NCBI GenBank assembly: GCA_903813345.2
Contig: CAIIXF020000009.1
Location: 19,185,759 to 19,249,758, forward strand
Direction of reading: 5' to 3'
DNA length: 64,000 nucleotides
Source of the DNA: Owenia fusiformis
Taxonomy: Eukaryota > Annelida > Polychaeta > Sabellida > Oweniidae
Position numbers and translations under genes: made by a program. The notes under the pieces are model-generated. The model was not told where the DNA came from, did not search any database, and worked only from the letters and a program-made list of their open reading frames with translations. This document shows, piece after piece, positions 45,401 to 54,040 of this stretch; position 1 is the stretch's first letter; each line of letters begins with the position of its first letter.

Positions 45401-48400
45401 TCCACAGACATCAATTATGCAGGTAGGTTGTCAAATTTAAACTTAAGTTATAATATCATCTAACTCTATAACTAGATTCAGGCTGAAATTATTGGCACGG
45501 TACTGTTCTAAAGATCAGATCAATGCAAGAGAGAGGAAGGCATCTGAATGGCCATTTAGACAAAGAATGCATATTTTTAAAGAATGTTCCTTGGTATCTA
45601 GAAGGTTGAAAAGGATCAAAACCCTTCAGAATGTACAATTTTCCACAAATTGTATTTTCTCACGTACTGTTAGTCAACTTCATTTGGCGACCAATTTAAT
45701 TTGATGATTCATGTCATTTTCTGAAGGAAATAGAGTGTAAAATGCATGTTGATTCAATTTACCATCGCCACATTGGCTTCCTTTTTCAATTTTTTATCCA
45801 CTTGGCTTATGTTACATTCAAATGGCAACTGTTAAGACTGGTTTCACAGCCATTTAGAGAGCATCTCAAAAATTCAATGTAGGATTTATTAACTGTAATT
45901 GCACAGTTAATATGTGACCCCCTCCCCCCTCATAACTGTGTTTGAGAAATGTTGATATGCGTTGTCTATATCTAACATAACATGTAATATAGTCATTTCC
46001 TTAACTATTCAAATCTGTATTTCTGTACATTATCAGAAGTAGGTTTAATACTGGACAAGGTTATCTTGACTTGTGAATTCAGTATCACTGTTGAAAACAA
46101 ATAAATAGCCACCCATTTTTTTGTATAATTTTACTTTTGTTGTGTACATGTTTTTAATTTTTGTATCAGAAGTGCACTGGACAAAAAGAGCATGCAACTA
46201 AGAAAATTCCCGGGATCGATGTCGGAACACTTACTTTTAAGACCAATGACTCCCTCCCTAACTTTGCAAATACAATTCATTTTCCGATATCGATGTTTTG
46301 AAATGCTCCCTTATTCTTGCTCGATTCGCCAAATTAAATCTCTGCCAATTTTCCATTTTTGCCCAATTCACCAAGTTAAATCGCGCCAAATTGAGTTGAC
46401 TAACAGTATATCATATAAAGTAAGGACATTGATTATACCTGGCTAATACTAAAATGCCTGTATTTTGTTTCAGCTCTTTGTGATGCTTTTCTTTGGCGTT
46501 ATTGTTGGAATCATTTATTTCCAACTAGACTTGTCTCTCACATCTGGCATACAAAACAGGTAATTTATATTAAAGACTGACAATTTTTATTTAGATTATG
46601 TATTTCCGTTAGATAATGCTGAAATGGTGATATAGGGAAAAGATGGAAGGAATATCTGTGAGAGAGGTGTAGTTGCACTTAACTTGATGTCTCGGAATTT
46701 GATTGTTCATAAAATTGTATTCCTTCGTTTTACAGTTTTGCAATCGCTTGTAAAATGTTTGAATTTATTGATAAAAATTCCACTTTATTAATTAATATTC
46801 CACTTCCTATTATGATAACTAGTTTATATTTTTAGTATGTTTTTGCAGAGTTGGTGCTTTCTTCTTCATCGCAATGAACATGATGTTTGGGAACTTGTCT
46901 GCAGTGGAGCTCTTCATAAAGGAGAGGGCGATATTTGTGTAAGTATGGGAAAGCATATTTTAAAAGTGTTAAATTGTTAGCATAATATTATTCATAATAC
47001 CATTTTGTGTGATAAAATAAAAAGAGGATATCCTATGATTTATGAGTGATATGATTTTTATCCACGAATGGATATGATATCTGCACGAGCGAGCGTAGTG
47101 AGAGAGTGCAGATATCAATATCCATGAGTGGATTAAAATCATATCATGAGTAAATCATAGGACGTTCTTTTTATCCCATAGTTAAAGTCATCATCAGAAT
47201 CGTCGGAAATTAAGCGATTTAATTCGAATTTTCCAAACGATCCGTCTAAGCCTCGTTTTGAGTCTGAAGTAGCAAAAATCCATAATTCATAGCTATGGCG
47301 CCATAGGCGCCGTATGTCATGGCTTAAACACTGTATGCTATGGTTAAGTGAAAATTTGTCAAAAATATCATATTTTACCACTGATTACAAAAATACCGTT
47401 TTTTATTTTCACATGTAATCCTATGAATATCATGCTAACTATGGAATAAATAAACTTAAACACTCACCTGCCAGTGTCTACTTTCTACTTAAACTAAATG
47501 AGCTCTAATATCCAGTATAATTAGCTGTGTTTATGGAATAGGAAGGTTAATATGATGTGCGTGTACCTTTTATATTTGTTCTTCCCCTTTTGGTGATTCT
47601 TAAATAAATTGATGGTCAATATTTTTCTTTATCGTATGATCTGCAAAATGAAGTCCTCCAATTGGTCAGTTCTTGTGCTATACCAATCTGTATTCCTTCT
47701 GAGATTGTCCCCTCAACTTGTATTGGAACAGATTGATCATCTCTGTAGCAGTACAAAAAATATTGATACAGAGGGGACAATCTCGGAGCAAGTCAGAATA
47801 TTTCCAATGGACTATCTCCGTAAGGCCTAAGTAAAATGTATTGGCCTAATACGATCACATGATAAAAACCTTATAAAATAATTTGAAGTGCAATACAGGA
47901 CATATTAAGCGCGCGATATCTTAATATTGGTACTTAACTTCATCTTGTGCTAATACAGTATTTCTCCAGAGCAATATATACATGTACTATATTGCACTTC
48001 AAATCATTCAATAACCTATAACATCATCCTGGAAATATTATCTCAGAACTCATTTGCTCTCGAGTATTCTACCCCTAACCTATATATAAGAAAATACAAG
48101 CATATGAGATTTTGAATTGGGAATACAATTAATCGATTAATCGATTCTATTCATGCGTTTCAGCCATGAAAGTGCCAGTGGGTTCTATAGGGTGTCAGCA
48201 TATTTCCTCGCTAAACTTCTCTGTGACATCATACCTATGAGGCTCCTCCCAGTTATAGGATTCTCAGTGGTGACATATTGGATGATAGGTTGGTGCATGA
48301 GAACATGTTTTGCAAAAAACGCTTCTCTAGTTTTGTTGAGTTGATATTTGTAGAATCATCGATGGAAAATATTTAGGTGAATTGAAATATGATAATTTTG

Positions 48401-50341
48401 TGACAAGAATTTCTTCAATCAACCACTTATAATAAACATTATACATTCTCATTTTATAATTATTTATAAATAAAATTTTATACTTTCAGGATTTGTCCCA
48501 GCTGCAGACAAATTTTTCTTCTTCATCCTTAATTTGTTCTTGATTACACTATCTGCATCGGGGTTAGCTTTCTTCTTGAGCTCCAGTGTCAGTGTGTTTG
48601 CCATTGCTAACCTGCTCATAGCCCTGTGCTTCGTCTTCATGATGGTATGTATAATAGTTTTCAGTGCAGTGGCTTGCTCACTTAGGTGTTCAGTACCCAC
48701 CTAAGCAACTTGACCTCAATTTGATTTTACCAGGTATTCAGTGCCATCGTAGTCGCTTGACCTCAATTTGATATGTATTTACCAGGGGTTCAGTACTGTC
48801 CTTGTCAGTTTGACCTCAAATTGATATTTATTTACCAGGTGTTCAGTGGTCTCCTAGTCAGATTGACCTCAATTTGATATTTATTTACCAGGTGTTCAGT
48901 GGTCTCCTAGTCAGATTGACATCAATTTGATATTTATTTACCAGGTGTTCAGTGGTCTCCTAGTCAACCTTACCTCAATTGCTGAGTGGCTACAATGGAT
49001 CAAGTACTTAAGCATCATTAGATATGGACTATCTGTAAGTATTATGTCTGTTGTATTCTTGTTGTACAATTTCCCATATGCAGTAAAGCACACCAAGATA
49101 ACAAGCCCATATACATTAGTGAGGCAGGTACAATGTGGTCAAAAAATGGAAACCCTGCATTTTCTTCATATCTTTAACACTAAAAAATCACTCCCTGATA
49201 TTTCAAACATATGTACATCATTCAATTTCCTACCACCCTACCATATTTCATGACCATCAGACTGATAGTCACAATTTTACAGCACTTTGAATAACATGCT
49301 TAAGATTTGGCCATCATCGCGCTGTAGGCAAAACAGCACAGTTGTCAATGACCCGAATGCATTCCTCAGCAGGTATGGCCTGAATGACACGAATGATCTC
49401 ACATTTGAGGTTTGCAATTGTCCTGAGGTCATTCTCATATACTCTATCTCTGCCATATCCCCACAGGTCAGGACATTTTAGACGATGAGTACAGGTTTCC
49501 AGACAGCACAATAGTGGCCACTGGGGCATGTTCTTTAAAGTACTGTAACATTGTGACTATCAATCTGATGGTCATGATATAAAGTAGGCTTGTAGCAAAA
49601 TGAATGATGTATACAAGCGTAAAATATCAGGGAGTTATTTTTTAAAATGACATAGATATGGGGAAAATGGTATTAGGGTTTCCATTTTTTACCACCCTGT
49701 ACTTCCATAGTTATTGATTCATCTCGCTGTGAGGTTTCACAAATTGTCTTGGGGATTGTGTTTGGCATTTTAAACTATCACTATTCAGCTATTAGATTAA
49801 ATGTAATATTTTTGAATAATTCAATGAAGTACTGTTTTTACCTTACTTTGGTCAAACTATGAAGACTTCATTCCATTTTTGTCATGTATTGAATTGTTGA
49901 ATTATGTCCTCGTTTTGCATCAGAGGGGTGTGACTGAATGAAACCATATTAACCAGTCATTATGTTGTCTTACAGGCCTTGCAAATCAATGAGCTAAAGG
50001 ACCTGACATTCTGCAGCACCAATGCTTTTAATGTAACTCAGTGGTAAGTAAGAAAGGAGTTGTAAAGCCCATTATTATTTATAAATTTTGGAAGTATAAA
50101 AGTTTTTTAACTCCAACTTGAAAATGTTAGTTTGTTGAGCTCTATGTATTTACTCATCATCATGTTTTACTAGTTTTTGCTATTTTTTAGTTCCAATGGC
50201 ACAGACTATCTGGATTCTCAGGGTGTTGCGTATAGTACACCATGGGACCTCTGGGTTAATGAGGTGGCCATGGGATCAATGGCTGTCATCTTTTTAAGTT
50301 TGACATATGTCCAGCTACGCCGCATCAACAAATTGAAGTAA
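18293..50341 (+). CDS. ABCG2: ABCG2-type half-transporter (gene model)
   Basis: ATP-binding cassette subfamily G half-transporter, a plasma-membrane multidrug and urate-type exporter that works as a dimer. The order is nucleotide-binding domain then membrane domain. I place 21 coding exons; all junctions are GT-AG and phases close, giving 770 aa. Walker [10 protein letters not shown] is at about 68-76, Q-loop Gln114, signature VSGGERKR 174-181, Walker B VLFLDE 194-199 with the D-loop following, and switch His231 (FSIHQPR). Six membrane spans lie in exons 15-21. The third external loop holds two Cys and N-glycosylation sites NVT and NGT. Leaving out exons 8-11 gives 647 aa, close to the usual length of about 655. 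Those four exons are all phase 1-1 and lengthen the linker by 123 aa. An in-frame TGA at 18260 bounds the start. Many introns carry transposons. Confidence 0.96.
18531..20341. mobile_element. Inverted-repeat element, 1.8 kb, in ABCG2 intron 1
   Basis: Left arm CAAGACTTATGCCTAGCACA (from about 18542) and right arm TGTGCCAAACATAAGTCTTG (to 20331) are inverted repeats; the arm resumes beyond the nested MITE as ACTACGGGCAAATTATTGAT and GACGCGCC (19084-19112) against 20243-20275. The arm is about 95 bp once the insertion is removed. No transposase ORF is visible. Exact ends and target duplication are not clear. Confidence 0.75.
18596..19074. mobile_element. MITE nested inside the arm of the 1.8 kb element
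   Basis: Begins TGCCATGACTGTGGTAG and ends CTACC-like complement ACCACGGTGATGGCA. The inverted arms exceed 100 bp and contain repeated blocks GCAAGGCCTGTCATGAC and GTTAAAGC. GGATCC flanks both sides (18590-18595 and 19075-19080), a possible 6-bp target duplication. Confidence 0.8.
20342..21788 (+). other. ABCG2: ABCG2 intron 1, distal part
   Basis: No exon or recognisable element beyond a short palindrome near 21,369-21,400 (GGGCTTTCAA / TTGAAAGCCC). Confidence 0.5.
21789..21848 (+). CDS. ABCG2: ABCG2 exon 2 (Walker A)
   Basis: 60 bp encoding [20 protein letters not shown], the P-loop. Acceptor TTTCAG, donor GTAAGTAA. Confidence 0.97.
21849..30290 (+). other. ABCG2: ABCG2 intron 2 (8.4 kb)
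   Basis: Almost all repeats. 24,150-24,560 has clustered CCATGGTATTTGATGG motifs. An inverted pair GGAGAGGTTAAGCT (24,626-24,640 and complement near 25,126-25,140) marks a MITE of about 0.5 kb. Short tandem repeats lie at 26,085-26,135 (ACTTGAATTTGCCTCACCT), 26,400-26,490 (CTAGTTAACTCAGACCCTGG) and 27,090-27,240 (three units of about 52 bp around GTTATAATAAAAATTAT). The large element at 28,771-29,926 closes the intron. I found no exon. Confidence 0.6.
28771..29926. repeat. Repeat element with CTCACATGGTG ends, ABCG2 intron 2
   Basis: Starts CTCACATGGTG and ends CACCATGTGAG, an inverted pair. Inside are three tandem units of about 330 bp, each with AAAACCTCTGTCGATAGGAT, TTCAACATC and AAATGGCCGCCATTTTTGTC, preceded by a GTCCGTCTGTCTGTCCGTCC tract. 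Same family as 8371-9121. Confidence 0.8.
30291..30405 (+). CDS. ABCG2: ABCG2 exon 3
   Basis: Encodes [20 protein letters not shown] through SGYVVQ. It ends at the Q-loop glutamine (residue 114). Acceptor TTCTTTAG, donor GTAAAA. Confidence 0.97.
30836..30988 (+). CDS. ABCG2: ABCG2 exon 4
   Basis: 51 codons: [20 protein letters not shown] through GLTKCADTK, the helical subdomain. Acceptor TTTTCTAG, donor GTTAGT. Confidence 0.97.
31620..31777 (+). CDS. ABCG2: ABCG2 exon 5 (signature and Walker B)
   Basis: Encodes [20 protein letters not shown] and [19 protein letters not shown]. Both ABC signature and Walker B with the catalytic Glu199 are intact. Donor GTATGA. Confidence 0.98.
32385..32939 (-). 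pseudogene. LINE ORF C-terminal fragment in ABCG2 intron 5
   Basis: The minus-strand reading frame 32,962-32,477 includes [19 protein letters not shown], the CxxC...H...C motif at the end of LINE ORF2 proteins, then an unremarkable tail. The 3-prime side ends near a GTATGTATGTATGTATT microsatellite. The fragment runs up to the acceptor of exon 6, so its antisense sequence may supply part of the branch and pyrimidine region. Confidence 0.65.
32940..33091 (+). CDS. ABCG2: ABCG2 exon 6 (H-loop)
   Basis: Encodes [20 protein letters not shown] through [10 protein letters not shown]; His231 is the switch histidine. Acceptor AATTACAG directly abuts the LINE remnant; donor GTAAAG. Confidence 0.97.
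33453..33566 (+). CDS. ABCG2: ABCG2 exon 7
   Basis: Encodes [20 protein letters not shown] then STAVAGQG; the [19 protein letters not shown] block is diagnostic for ABCG2. The acceptor is preceded by a short TA microsatellite. Donor GTGAGT. Confidence 0.97.
34643..34780 (+). CDS. ABCG2: ABCG2 linker exon 8 (phase 1-1)
   Basis: 138 bp, 46 residues: [20 protein letters not shown] and on to FRAKLDMT. The acceptor TGATTCTAG is good; the donor GTACTA is weak. Frame fits exon 7 and exon 9. No similarity to vertebrate ABCG2; being symmetric it can be skipped without a frame change. Confidence 0.6.
35005..35115 (+). CDS. ABCG2: ABCG2 linker exon 9, His/Asn-rich (phase 1-1)
   Basis: 111 bp encoding [20 protein letters not shown] followed by more Asn/His pairs and [10 protein letters not shown]. 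Acceptor TTTCCTAAG, donor GTAAAC. About 13 His in 37 residues. Repeated CCATAACAAC/CATCATCAT codons suggest expansion of a short repeat. Confidence 0.6.
35370..36085 (+). repeat. Tandem array, unit about 45 bp, ABCG2 intron 9
   Basis: More than a dozen units read GGAACATTCAGGCATATTTG then GTTGTTAAGACAATGTTTTG with TAGAA. Units vary by substitutions and small indels, and a larger block (35,490-35,690) recurs at 35,730-35,930. There are no spacers of unique sequence and no palindromic repeat, so it is a minisatellite. Confidence 0.85.
36222..36272 (+). CDS. ABCG2: ABCG2 linker exon 10 (phase 1-1)
   Basis: 51 bp encoding [17 protein letters not shown]. Acceptor CATTTCAAG, donor GTATTT. Short, so support rests on splice sites, frame and symmetric phase. 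Confidence 0.55.
36494..37858. mobile_element. Non-autonomous DNA transposon, 1.36 kb, ABCG2 intron 10
   Basis: Left end CAGGGGCGTAGGAA and right end TTCCTACGCCACTG form an inverted repeat, with further inverted similarity (TTCAACACTACGCC / near-complement). The direct repeat GTATG flanks it (36489-36493 and 37859-37863). No ORF longer than about 60 codons. CAGGGGCG-type ends recall hAT elements, but the visible duplication is 5 bp rather than 8, so I leave the superfamily open. Confidence 0.75.
37960..39540. repeat. Imperfect tandem repeat with long C tracts, ABCG2 intron 10
   Basis: Three to four units of about 320-450 bp share ACACTTTGAAAGT(A/G)CCCAGA, AAAGCACCAAATA and GTAAAATTTTCTAGGGG (starts near 38,087, 38,402, 38,817 and 39,270). 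Between them are runs of 7-13 C followed by A tracts. Adjacent GTGCGACCGCACCCCCC suggests an origin in an inverted-repeat element. No coding potential. Confidence 0.75.
39793..39861 (+). CDS. ABCG2: ABCG2 linker exon 11 (phase 1-1)
   Basis: 69 bp encoding [20 protein letters not shown] and LL. Acceptor GATCTAG, donor GTAACC. It fits frame on both sides. Confidence 0.55.
   Translation, partial: TKHRTHQQQRALMCWRQEVYYY
39862..42204 (+). other. ABCG2: ABCG2 intron 11
   Basis: No exon. A small tandem duplication around CCCGAACCGGTCC and TGCTGCAAGCAG lies at 40,312-40,380. Otherwise AT-rich and unremarkable. Confidence 0.5.
42205..42292 (+). CDS. ABCG2: ABCG2 exon 12
   Basis: Encodes [20 protein letters not shown] through STWNQK; it corresponds to the IEKLAEIY...SFYKETK segment of ABCG2 before the membrane domain. 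Acceptor GCATTTCAG, donor GTATGT. Confidence 0.85.
42640..42770 (+). repeat. Short tandem repeat in ABCG2 intron 12
   Basis: Four to five units of about 28 bp with GGTAGCTACTTATACAAAAT and AAAGAAT. Confidence 0.8.
43049..43154 (+). CDS. ABCG2: ABCG2 exon 13
   Basis: Encodes [20 protein letters not shown] through EYATGFLTQ, leading to the connecting helix. Acceptor AACTGTAG, donor GTACAA. Confidence 0.88.
43682..43975 (+). pseudogene. Mariner transposase fragment
   Basis: 97 codons with [10 protein letters not shown] and, later, a decayed form of the PYSPDLAPCDFFLF block ([14 protein letters not shown]), where the YSPD motif is lost. The N-terminal DNA-binding part is absent, so it cannot be active. 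Confidence 0.8.
44268..44588. mobile_element. Insertion nested in the right arm of the mariner
   Basis: The right mariner arm is interrupted between ATGTATTACAT and ATTACATGTTTTG; ATTACAT occurs on both sides as a likely duplication. The insert of about 320 bp contains an inner palindrome (GTTATGTCACTATGACGTGA with its complement TCACGTCATAGTGACATAAC). Confidence 0.7.
44798..45293. mobile_element. GC-rich Harbinger-like MITE, 496 bp, ABCG2 intron 13
   Basis: Perfect inverted ends TGGCCTAGTCACATAGCCCG / CGGGCTATGTGACTAGGCCA (about 30 bp), flanked by TAA duplications at 44795-44797 and 45294-45296. The 3-bp TWA duplication fits PIF/Harbinger. The interior is dense in CCGGCCG, TCGG and AGCTCGG variants, far more GC-rich than its surroundings. 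No transposase. Confidence 0.85.
45357..45422 (+). CDS. ABCG2: ABCG2 exon 14
   Basis: 22 codons: [20 protein letters not shown] and MQ; matches the connecting helix and the xxKRSFKNLLGNPQASIAQ region. Acceptor TTTTCAG, donor GTAGGT. Confidence 0.95.
45856..46310. repeat. Inverted-end repeat, copy 1 (ABCG2 intron 14)
   Basis: Begins AGAGCATCTCAAAAATTCAA and ends TTTTGAAATGCTCCC, an inverted pair, with GACCCCCTCCCCCCTCATAA inside. A shorter copy is at 53,635-53,874. Confidence 0.65.
46474..46559 (+). CDS. ABCG2: ABCG2 exon 15 (membrane span 1)
   Basis: Encodes [20 protein letters not shown] and [14 protein letters not shown] is invariant in ABCG2. Acceptor TTTCAG, donor GTAATT. Confidence 0.96.
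46849..46938 (+). CDS. ABCG2: ABCG2 exon 16 (membrane span 2)
   Basis: Encodes [20 protein letters not shown] and [10 protein letters not shown]. Acceptor TTTTGCAG, donor GTAAGT. Confidence 0.96.
47028..47163. repeat. Palindromic foldback repeat, ABCG2 intron 16
   Basis: TCCTATGATTTATGAGTGAT and its near-complement at the other end (ATGAGTAAATCATAGGA) enclose AGATATCAATATCC-type arms and a loop GCACGAGCGAGCGTAGTGAG. A hairpin of about 135 bp. Confidence 0.75.
48164..48288 (+). CDS. ABCG2: ABCG2 exon 17 (membrane span 3)
   Basis: Encodes [20 protein letters not shown] and [20 protein letters not shown]. HExxSGxYRVSxYFLxKLL is an ABCG2 hallmark. Donor GTTGGT is weak. Confidence 0.95.
48490..48644 (+). 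CDS. ABCG2: ABCG2 exon 18 (membrane spans 4-5)
   Basis: Encodes [40 protein letters not shown] and [10 protein letters not shown]. Acceptor TTTCAG, donor GTATGT. Confidence 0.95.
48686..48944 (+). repeat. Tandem copies of the exon 19 acceptor and exon start
   Basis: Five consecutive units (48686-48733, 48734-48785, 48786-48838, 48839-48891, 48892-48944) of 48-53 bp. Each starts like exon 19 (GTGTTCAGTGGTCTCCTAGT) and ends with the acceptor TTTATTTACCAG. The two units next to the exon are almost identical, while the outer ones are diverged. In the copies the frame runs into TGA (ATTTGA) after about 12 codons, so only the last acceptor opens the full exon. Confidence 0.92.
48945..49034 (+). 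CDS. ABCG2: ABCG2 exon 19
   Basis: Encodes [20 protein letters not shown] and [10 protein letters not shown]; the [27 protein letters not shown] block fixes the frame. Acceptor TTTACCAG shared in form with the five upstream copies; donor GTAAGT. Confidence 0.95.
49131..49699. mobile_element. Tc1/mariner-like remnant, 569 bp, ABCG2 intron 19
   Basis: Inverted arms of about 170 bp (AAAAAATGGAAACCCTG at the left, AGGGTTTCCATTTTTTACCA at the right), with TA at 49129-49130 and 49700-49701. A minus-strand frame at 49,529-49,314 reads [20 protein letters not shown] then [11 protein letters not shown], like the C-terminal end of Tc1-type transposases. Confidence 0.75.
49976..50043 (+). CDS. ABCG2: ABCG2 exon 20 (external loop)
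   Basis: Encodes [20 protein letters not shown] and TQ; it opens the third external loop with Cys and glycosylation site NVT. Acceptor TCTTACAG, donor GTAAGT. Confidence 0.93.
50191..50341 (+). CDS. ABCG2: ABCG2 exon 21 (last)
   Basis: Encodes [20 protein letters not shown], then a final membrane span ([16 protein letters not shown]) and RRINKLK, stop TAA at 50339-50341. Acceptor TTTTTTAG. AATAAA occurs at 50341-50346 and 50379-50384. Confidence 0.95.
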
Positions 50342-50454
50342 ATAAAGAGAGACTTTATGAATGTACTGTACATTCTGAAATAAAGATTTAGAAACAAGAA
50401 TTACTTCAAATGAACAAACAGAACAAACAAACATAGAGATAAACATGAGTCAAC

Positions 50455-50735
50455 ATACTGAGGTGAATATCCAAGAAATTGAGATTCATTGGTCAGTAGA
50501 CTGAAGCAAATATCCAAGAAAGAGAAATTCCTTGGTCAATAGACTGAAGCAAATATTCAGGAAAGAGAAATTTGTCTGTCAGTAGACTGAAGCAAATATC
50601 CAATAAAGAGATTCCTTGGTCAATAGACTGAAGCAAATATCCGATAAAGAGAGATTCATTGGTCAATAGACTAAAAAAGAAATTCATTCATAGACTGAAG
50701 CAAATATCCGATAAAGAAAGAATATGTTGAATAAA
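50455..50735 (+). repeat. Tandem repeat downstream of ABCG2
   Basis: Six units of about 43 bp: TAGACTGAAGCAAATATCCA then AGAAAGAGAAATTCCTTGG. It could be in a longer ABCG2 3-prime UTR. Confidence 0.85.
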
Positions 50736-53700
50736 ACACTTCATTATTCATTAAATCTACTCTCAGAATAATTGTAAGGATCAACTTATTAGCATCTTAA
50801 AAACCAAGCTCTTAACAGAAGTGTTTCATTTACACATATTTTATGTTTGTGAGAAAAAAGTTACAGACTTCAACTTATATAATTGTAATATCTATGTAAT
50901 ACATGGTTATAAATACATGTAGCATAGTATTTCATATATTATGATTCAGGGAACATGACCACATGGCTTATGTCATAAGTTAAGTAGATTCTTATTGATT
51001 TCATATACGCACAATTATGGTATCTTACTAAAGCAATGAGCTTGAAACTGTAAGGTTTATTTATTCTGCACTGATTGTAACAAAATTATATTTTTATAAT
51101 CAAGTTTTAACCCCAAAAATATATTATATATTCTTGATGTATATATACTAAGGGTAATATATTATTTTGCTAGTATATCTGATACCAGTGATTCTCAATT
51201 AATATTTTAATAGTAAGTAATCAAAGAGAAACTATGCAAATTGTTTAAATGGATAAGTAGAGAATCAACAAATGATTTCAATGAAGAAGTAGTAATTTTT
51301 GCTTGGTTATCAAAGCTTTTCACCAATTTTTAAATGCATTGTCTACTTTTGCATTTTTACAATGATCAGTGTGTGTATGTATATGATGGCTATTTGGATA
51401 TGCTAATTATTTTAATGTACCTAAGTTAGGTAAGATACTGTCATAATTTTCTGGGATGTTTCTTGGTATAAGAATCTGTGATTAGATTTTGGGACATCTT
51501 GGATAAATTTTAAGGTGGACATTTTTGGTTTTAGGTGCGATATTGTTCACCATGTGCCTTCTTGATATTCCATCTGCTTGTGCAATATGTAAACAAAATA
51601 TTATATTAATGGTGGTACTTTCGAGTTTTCAAATTAAGGCCCTTACAAATTAAATGTCTGTTTAGCAGTGTCTGACTGATCGCTGTATAATCTTTCTAGT
51701 CTAACCCTATTTTGTGAAGAATATTGTATATTGATAATAGTAAATTCATGAACCATGATTTAGGCAGTGCAATCACCTTAAGAAATTCATTTTGACATCT
51801 TACTGCCAAATTAAAATCCTGCTTAACAGACAATTAACTTTCAGGAGCCTAACTGAATTTTAATCTATGGCATAAGTCATACTTATGAAAGTTATATGAA
51901 TCTTTAGTAATGACTGTCTTCCATCTTTACTTTAAATTAATGTAGTTTTGGCATTTGAATATTTTCGATGTAGTTTTGGCATTTGAATATTATTGTTTGG
52001 CAACTGATATTGAAGTGGATATGACAGAAATTGTATCTGTACATGTACATTTTTGAAAACTCCTAAGTACACATTTCCAAGTGAAAGTGCAGTGACCATA
52101 TGCTTTTATTTACTGCTATTTATTTTATGTCCAGTGCTTTTATAGATCAAATCATGATTGCTGCAACCATTGCATCATGGGTGATTTCTGCTGGTTTATC
52201 TTGCCTGTTACCCATAATCTAAAAAATGTGTAATTCAAATCTGTAAAAAAGCCTTAAAATACGATATTCTACTTAGAAAAATGCTTTTGGGAAACGGGGA
52301 GTATTTATTGATAGACTAGTATGTCAATTTCTCGGCTATATATTTCTGATACATATGATTGCTATTATTCAAGAACATCAACATTTTGTATTTGTCCCTA
52401 GAAATATGCAATGTTGTATGTATTTTACACATTAAATTTCTTCCCAAAACTCCATTTGAGAATTGAGATAGGTCATAAGTGAAATCATATTTTACATTGT
52501 GCTTTTAAGTTCTGCTATTATTCTTGCCTAGTATGTATATGGGTATATACCATGAGTGAAAAGTCTAGTGCTTTTAGACAAAGCTGTCTCAGTGAAGCCA
52601 AAACAAGTGCAAATGATAAAGTAATGGGTATATAGATTACAGTATAGAGGGTAGACCTGGTTATAGATAGTATACAAAATGTACATATTTAAGAAACTGA
52701 ATCAGTTTTTTTAAATAAACTATTTATTCAGTCAAGGTACATTCCATTTTCCATAAGCCAGAAATAAAGTTATGTTTTTGTGACATAATAGTAAAATCAC
52801 AAGAAAAGAGATCTTATGTTATCAATTCCAATAAGAATGTCAGCTAGAAGAGCTGCTTGAATCTTTGAAACAAATATATCATTTTCGAAAATTTTACCTA
52901 CATAGTTAACAAAGTGTATTGTTGAATTTTTTGAAGTTAATTGGGGCATACAAAGTTAAAAACAATAAAAAAGGTATGCAATGAGACCTATTTTCTTGTG
53001 ACACAGCTCATACAATCATAACCAAACCCATCTGGCCCAGTTATGTACTCTCTGATGTCGTAGTCTGGACATTTCAGATTCATGGAGTAGATAACTGGGC
53101 CAGAGAGGTTTAATTAAAACAATCATTAATGTGATAAGTTTGTACTTCTGTACATATTTGCATATACAGTACCATGTTCATATACAACATTTTGTACTAT
53201 GTGTTATTTTACTCTTGAAATAAAAATCTTAAAAAATCAATTTGTGTTAAAGGTTTGTTATACATGAGAAGCTTGGATTGGAGTTCAGGTATATTCACCT
53301 TATTACATCACAATAACTGAAGGCACCAAGTGTGTTTCTCACCCACTATATTCTAAAAATAAGGCAATTCAAAGCCAAATACATGTTTACCATCCCCTGT
53401 CCCCAAGATTGAAGCAAACAAACAATCGTATTATACAGACATCCAAATAGTGAAGGGAATTCCTAATTTCTTCATCAAAAAAGTATGTGTATTTAAAGGG
53501 TGTATCATTCTGTGTTACTCTATGCTGTATGCATTCTTCTGACCAATAGAAACTAAGCTATACTATAGATAAATGTTTTTGTCTTTTTTCACCTGGACAC
53601 TCCTTAAACTTGACCCCTCAACAGGCAGGATGTTAGGGAGCATCTTAAAAGTTCAATGTTGGATTATTAACTGCATTTGCACATTTAATCTGTGAACCCC

Positions 53701-54040
53701 CTCCTCCCCCTCATAACTGTATTTGAGAAATGTTGATTTCATTGGTCATACTATATATTATAATTATTCAATGTCGGTAACCTAACTTTTAAGGCTATGA
53801 ACACCCTCCCCCTAACTGTGCAAATACAGTTAATTTTCTGACATTGATCTTTTGAAATGCTCCCTTAGACATTTTAAATTGTTTGCTAATGAGGATCACT
53901 AGCAGGATTCTAGAATCAGAACTTCAAATAGGAAAAGTACAGCAAGAGTAAACAATGCAAATACATTACATAAAGATGATCTTAAAAATAGTCAAGAACA
54001 TATTCAAACAAAATCAATCCTTTGGTTCATATATTATATT
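50736..54040. other. Intergenic region between the convergent ABCG2 and CCZ1 genes
   Basis: AT-rich, no exon. It contains a duplicated TAGTTTTGGCATTTGAATAT at about 51,945-51,990, an inverted pair CTGGCCCAGTTATGTACTCT / TAGATAACTGGGCCAGAG near 53,032-53,105, and the inverted-end repeat at 53,635-53,874. Both 3-prime UTRs probably reach into it. Confidence 0.5.
53635..53874. repeat. Inverted-end repeat, copy 2
   Basis: GGGAGCATCTTAAAAGTTCA to TTTTGAAATGCTCCC, matching 45,856-46,310 but shorter inside. Confidence 0.7.
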
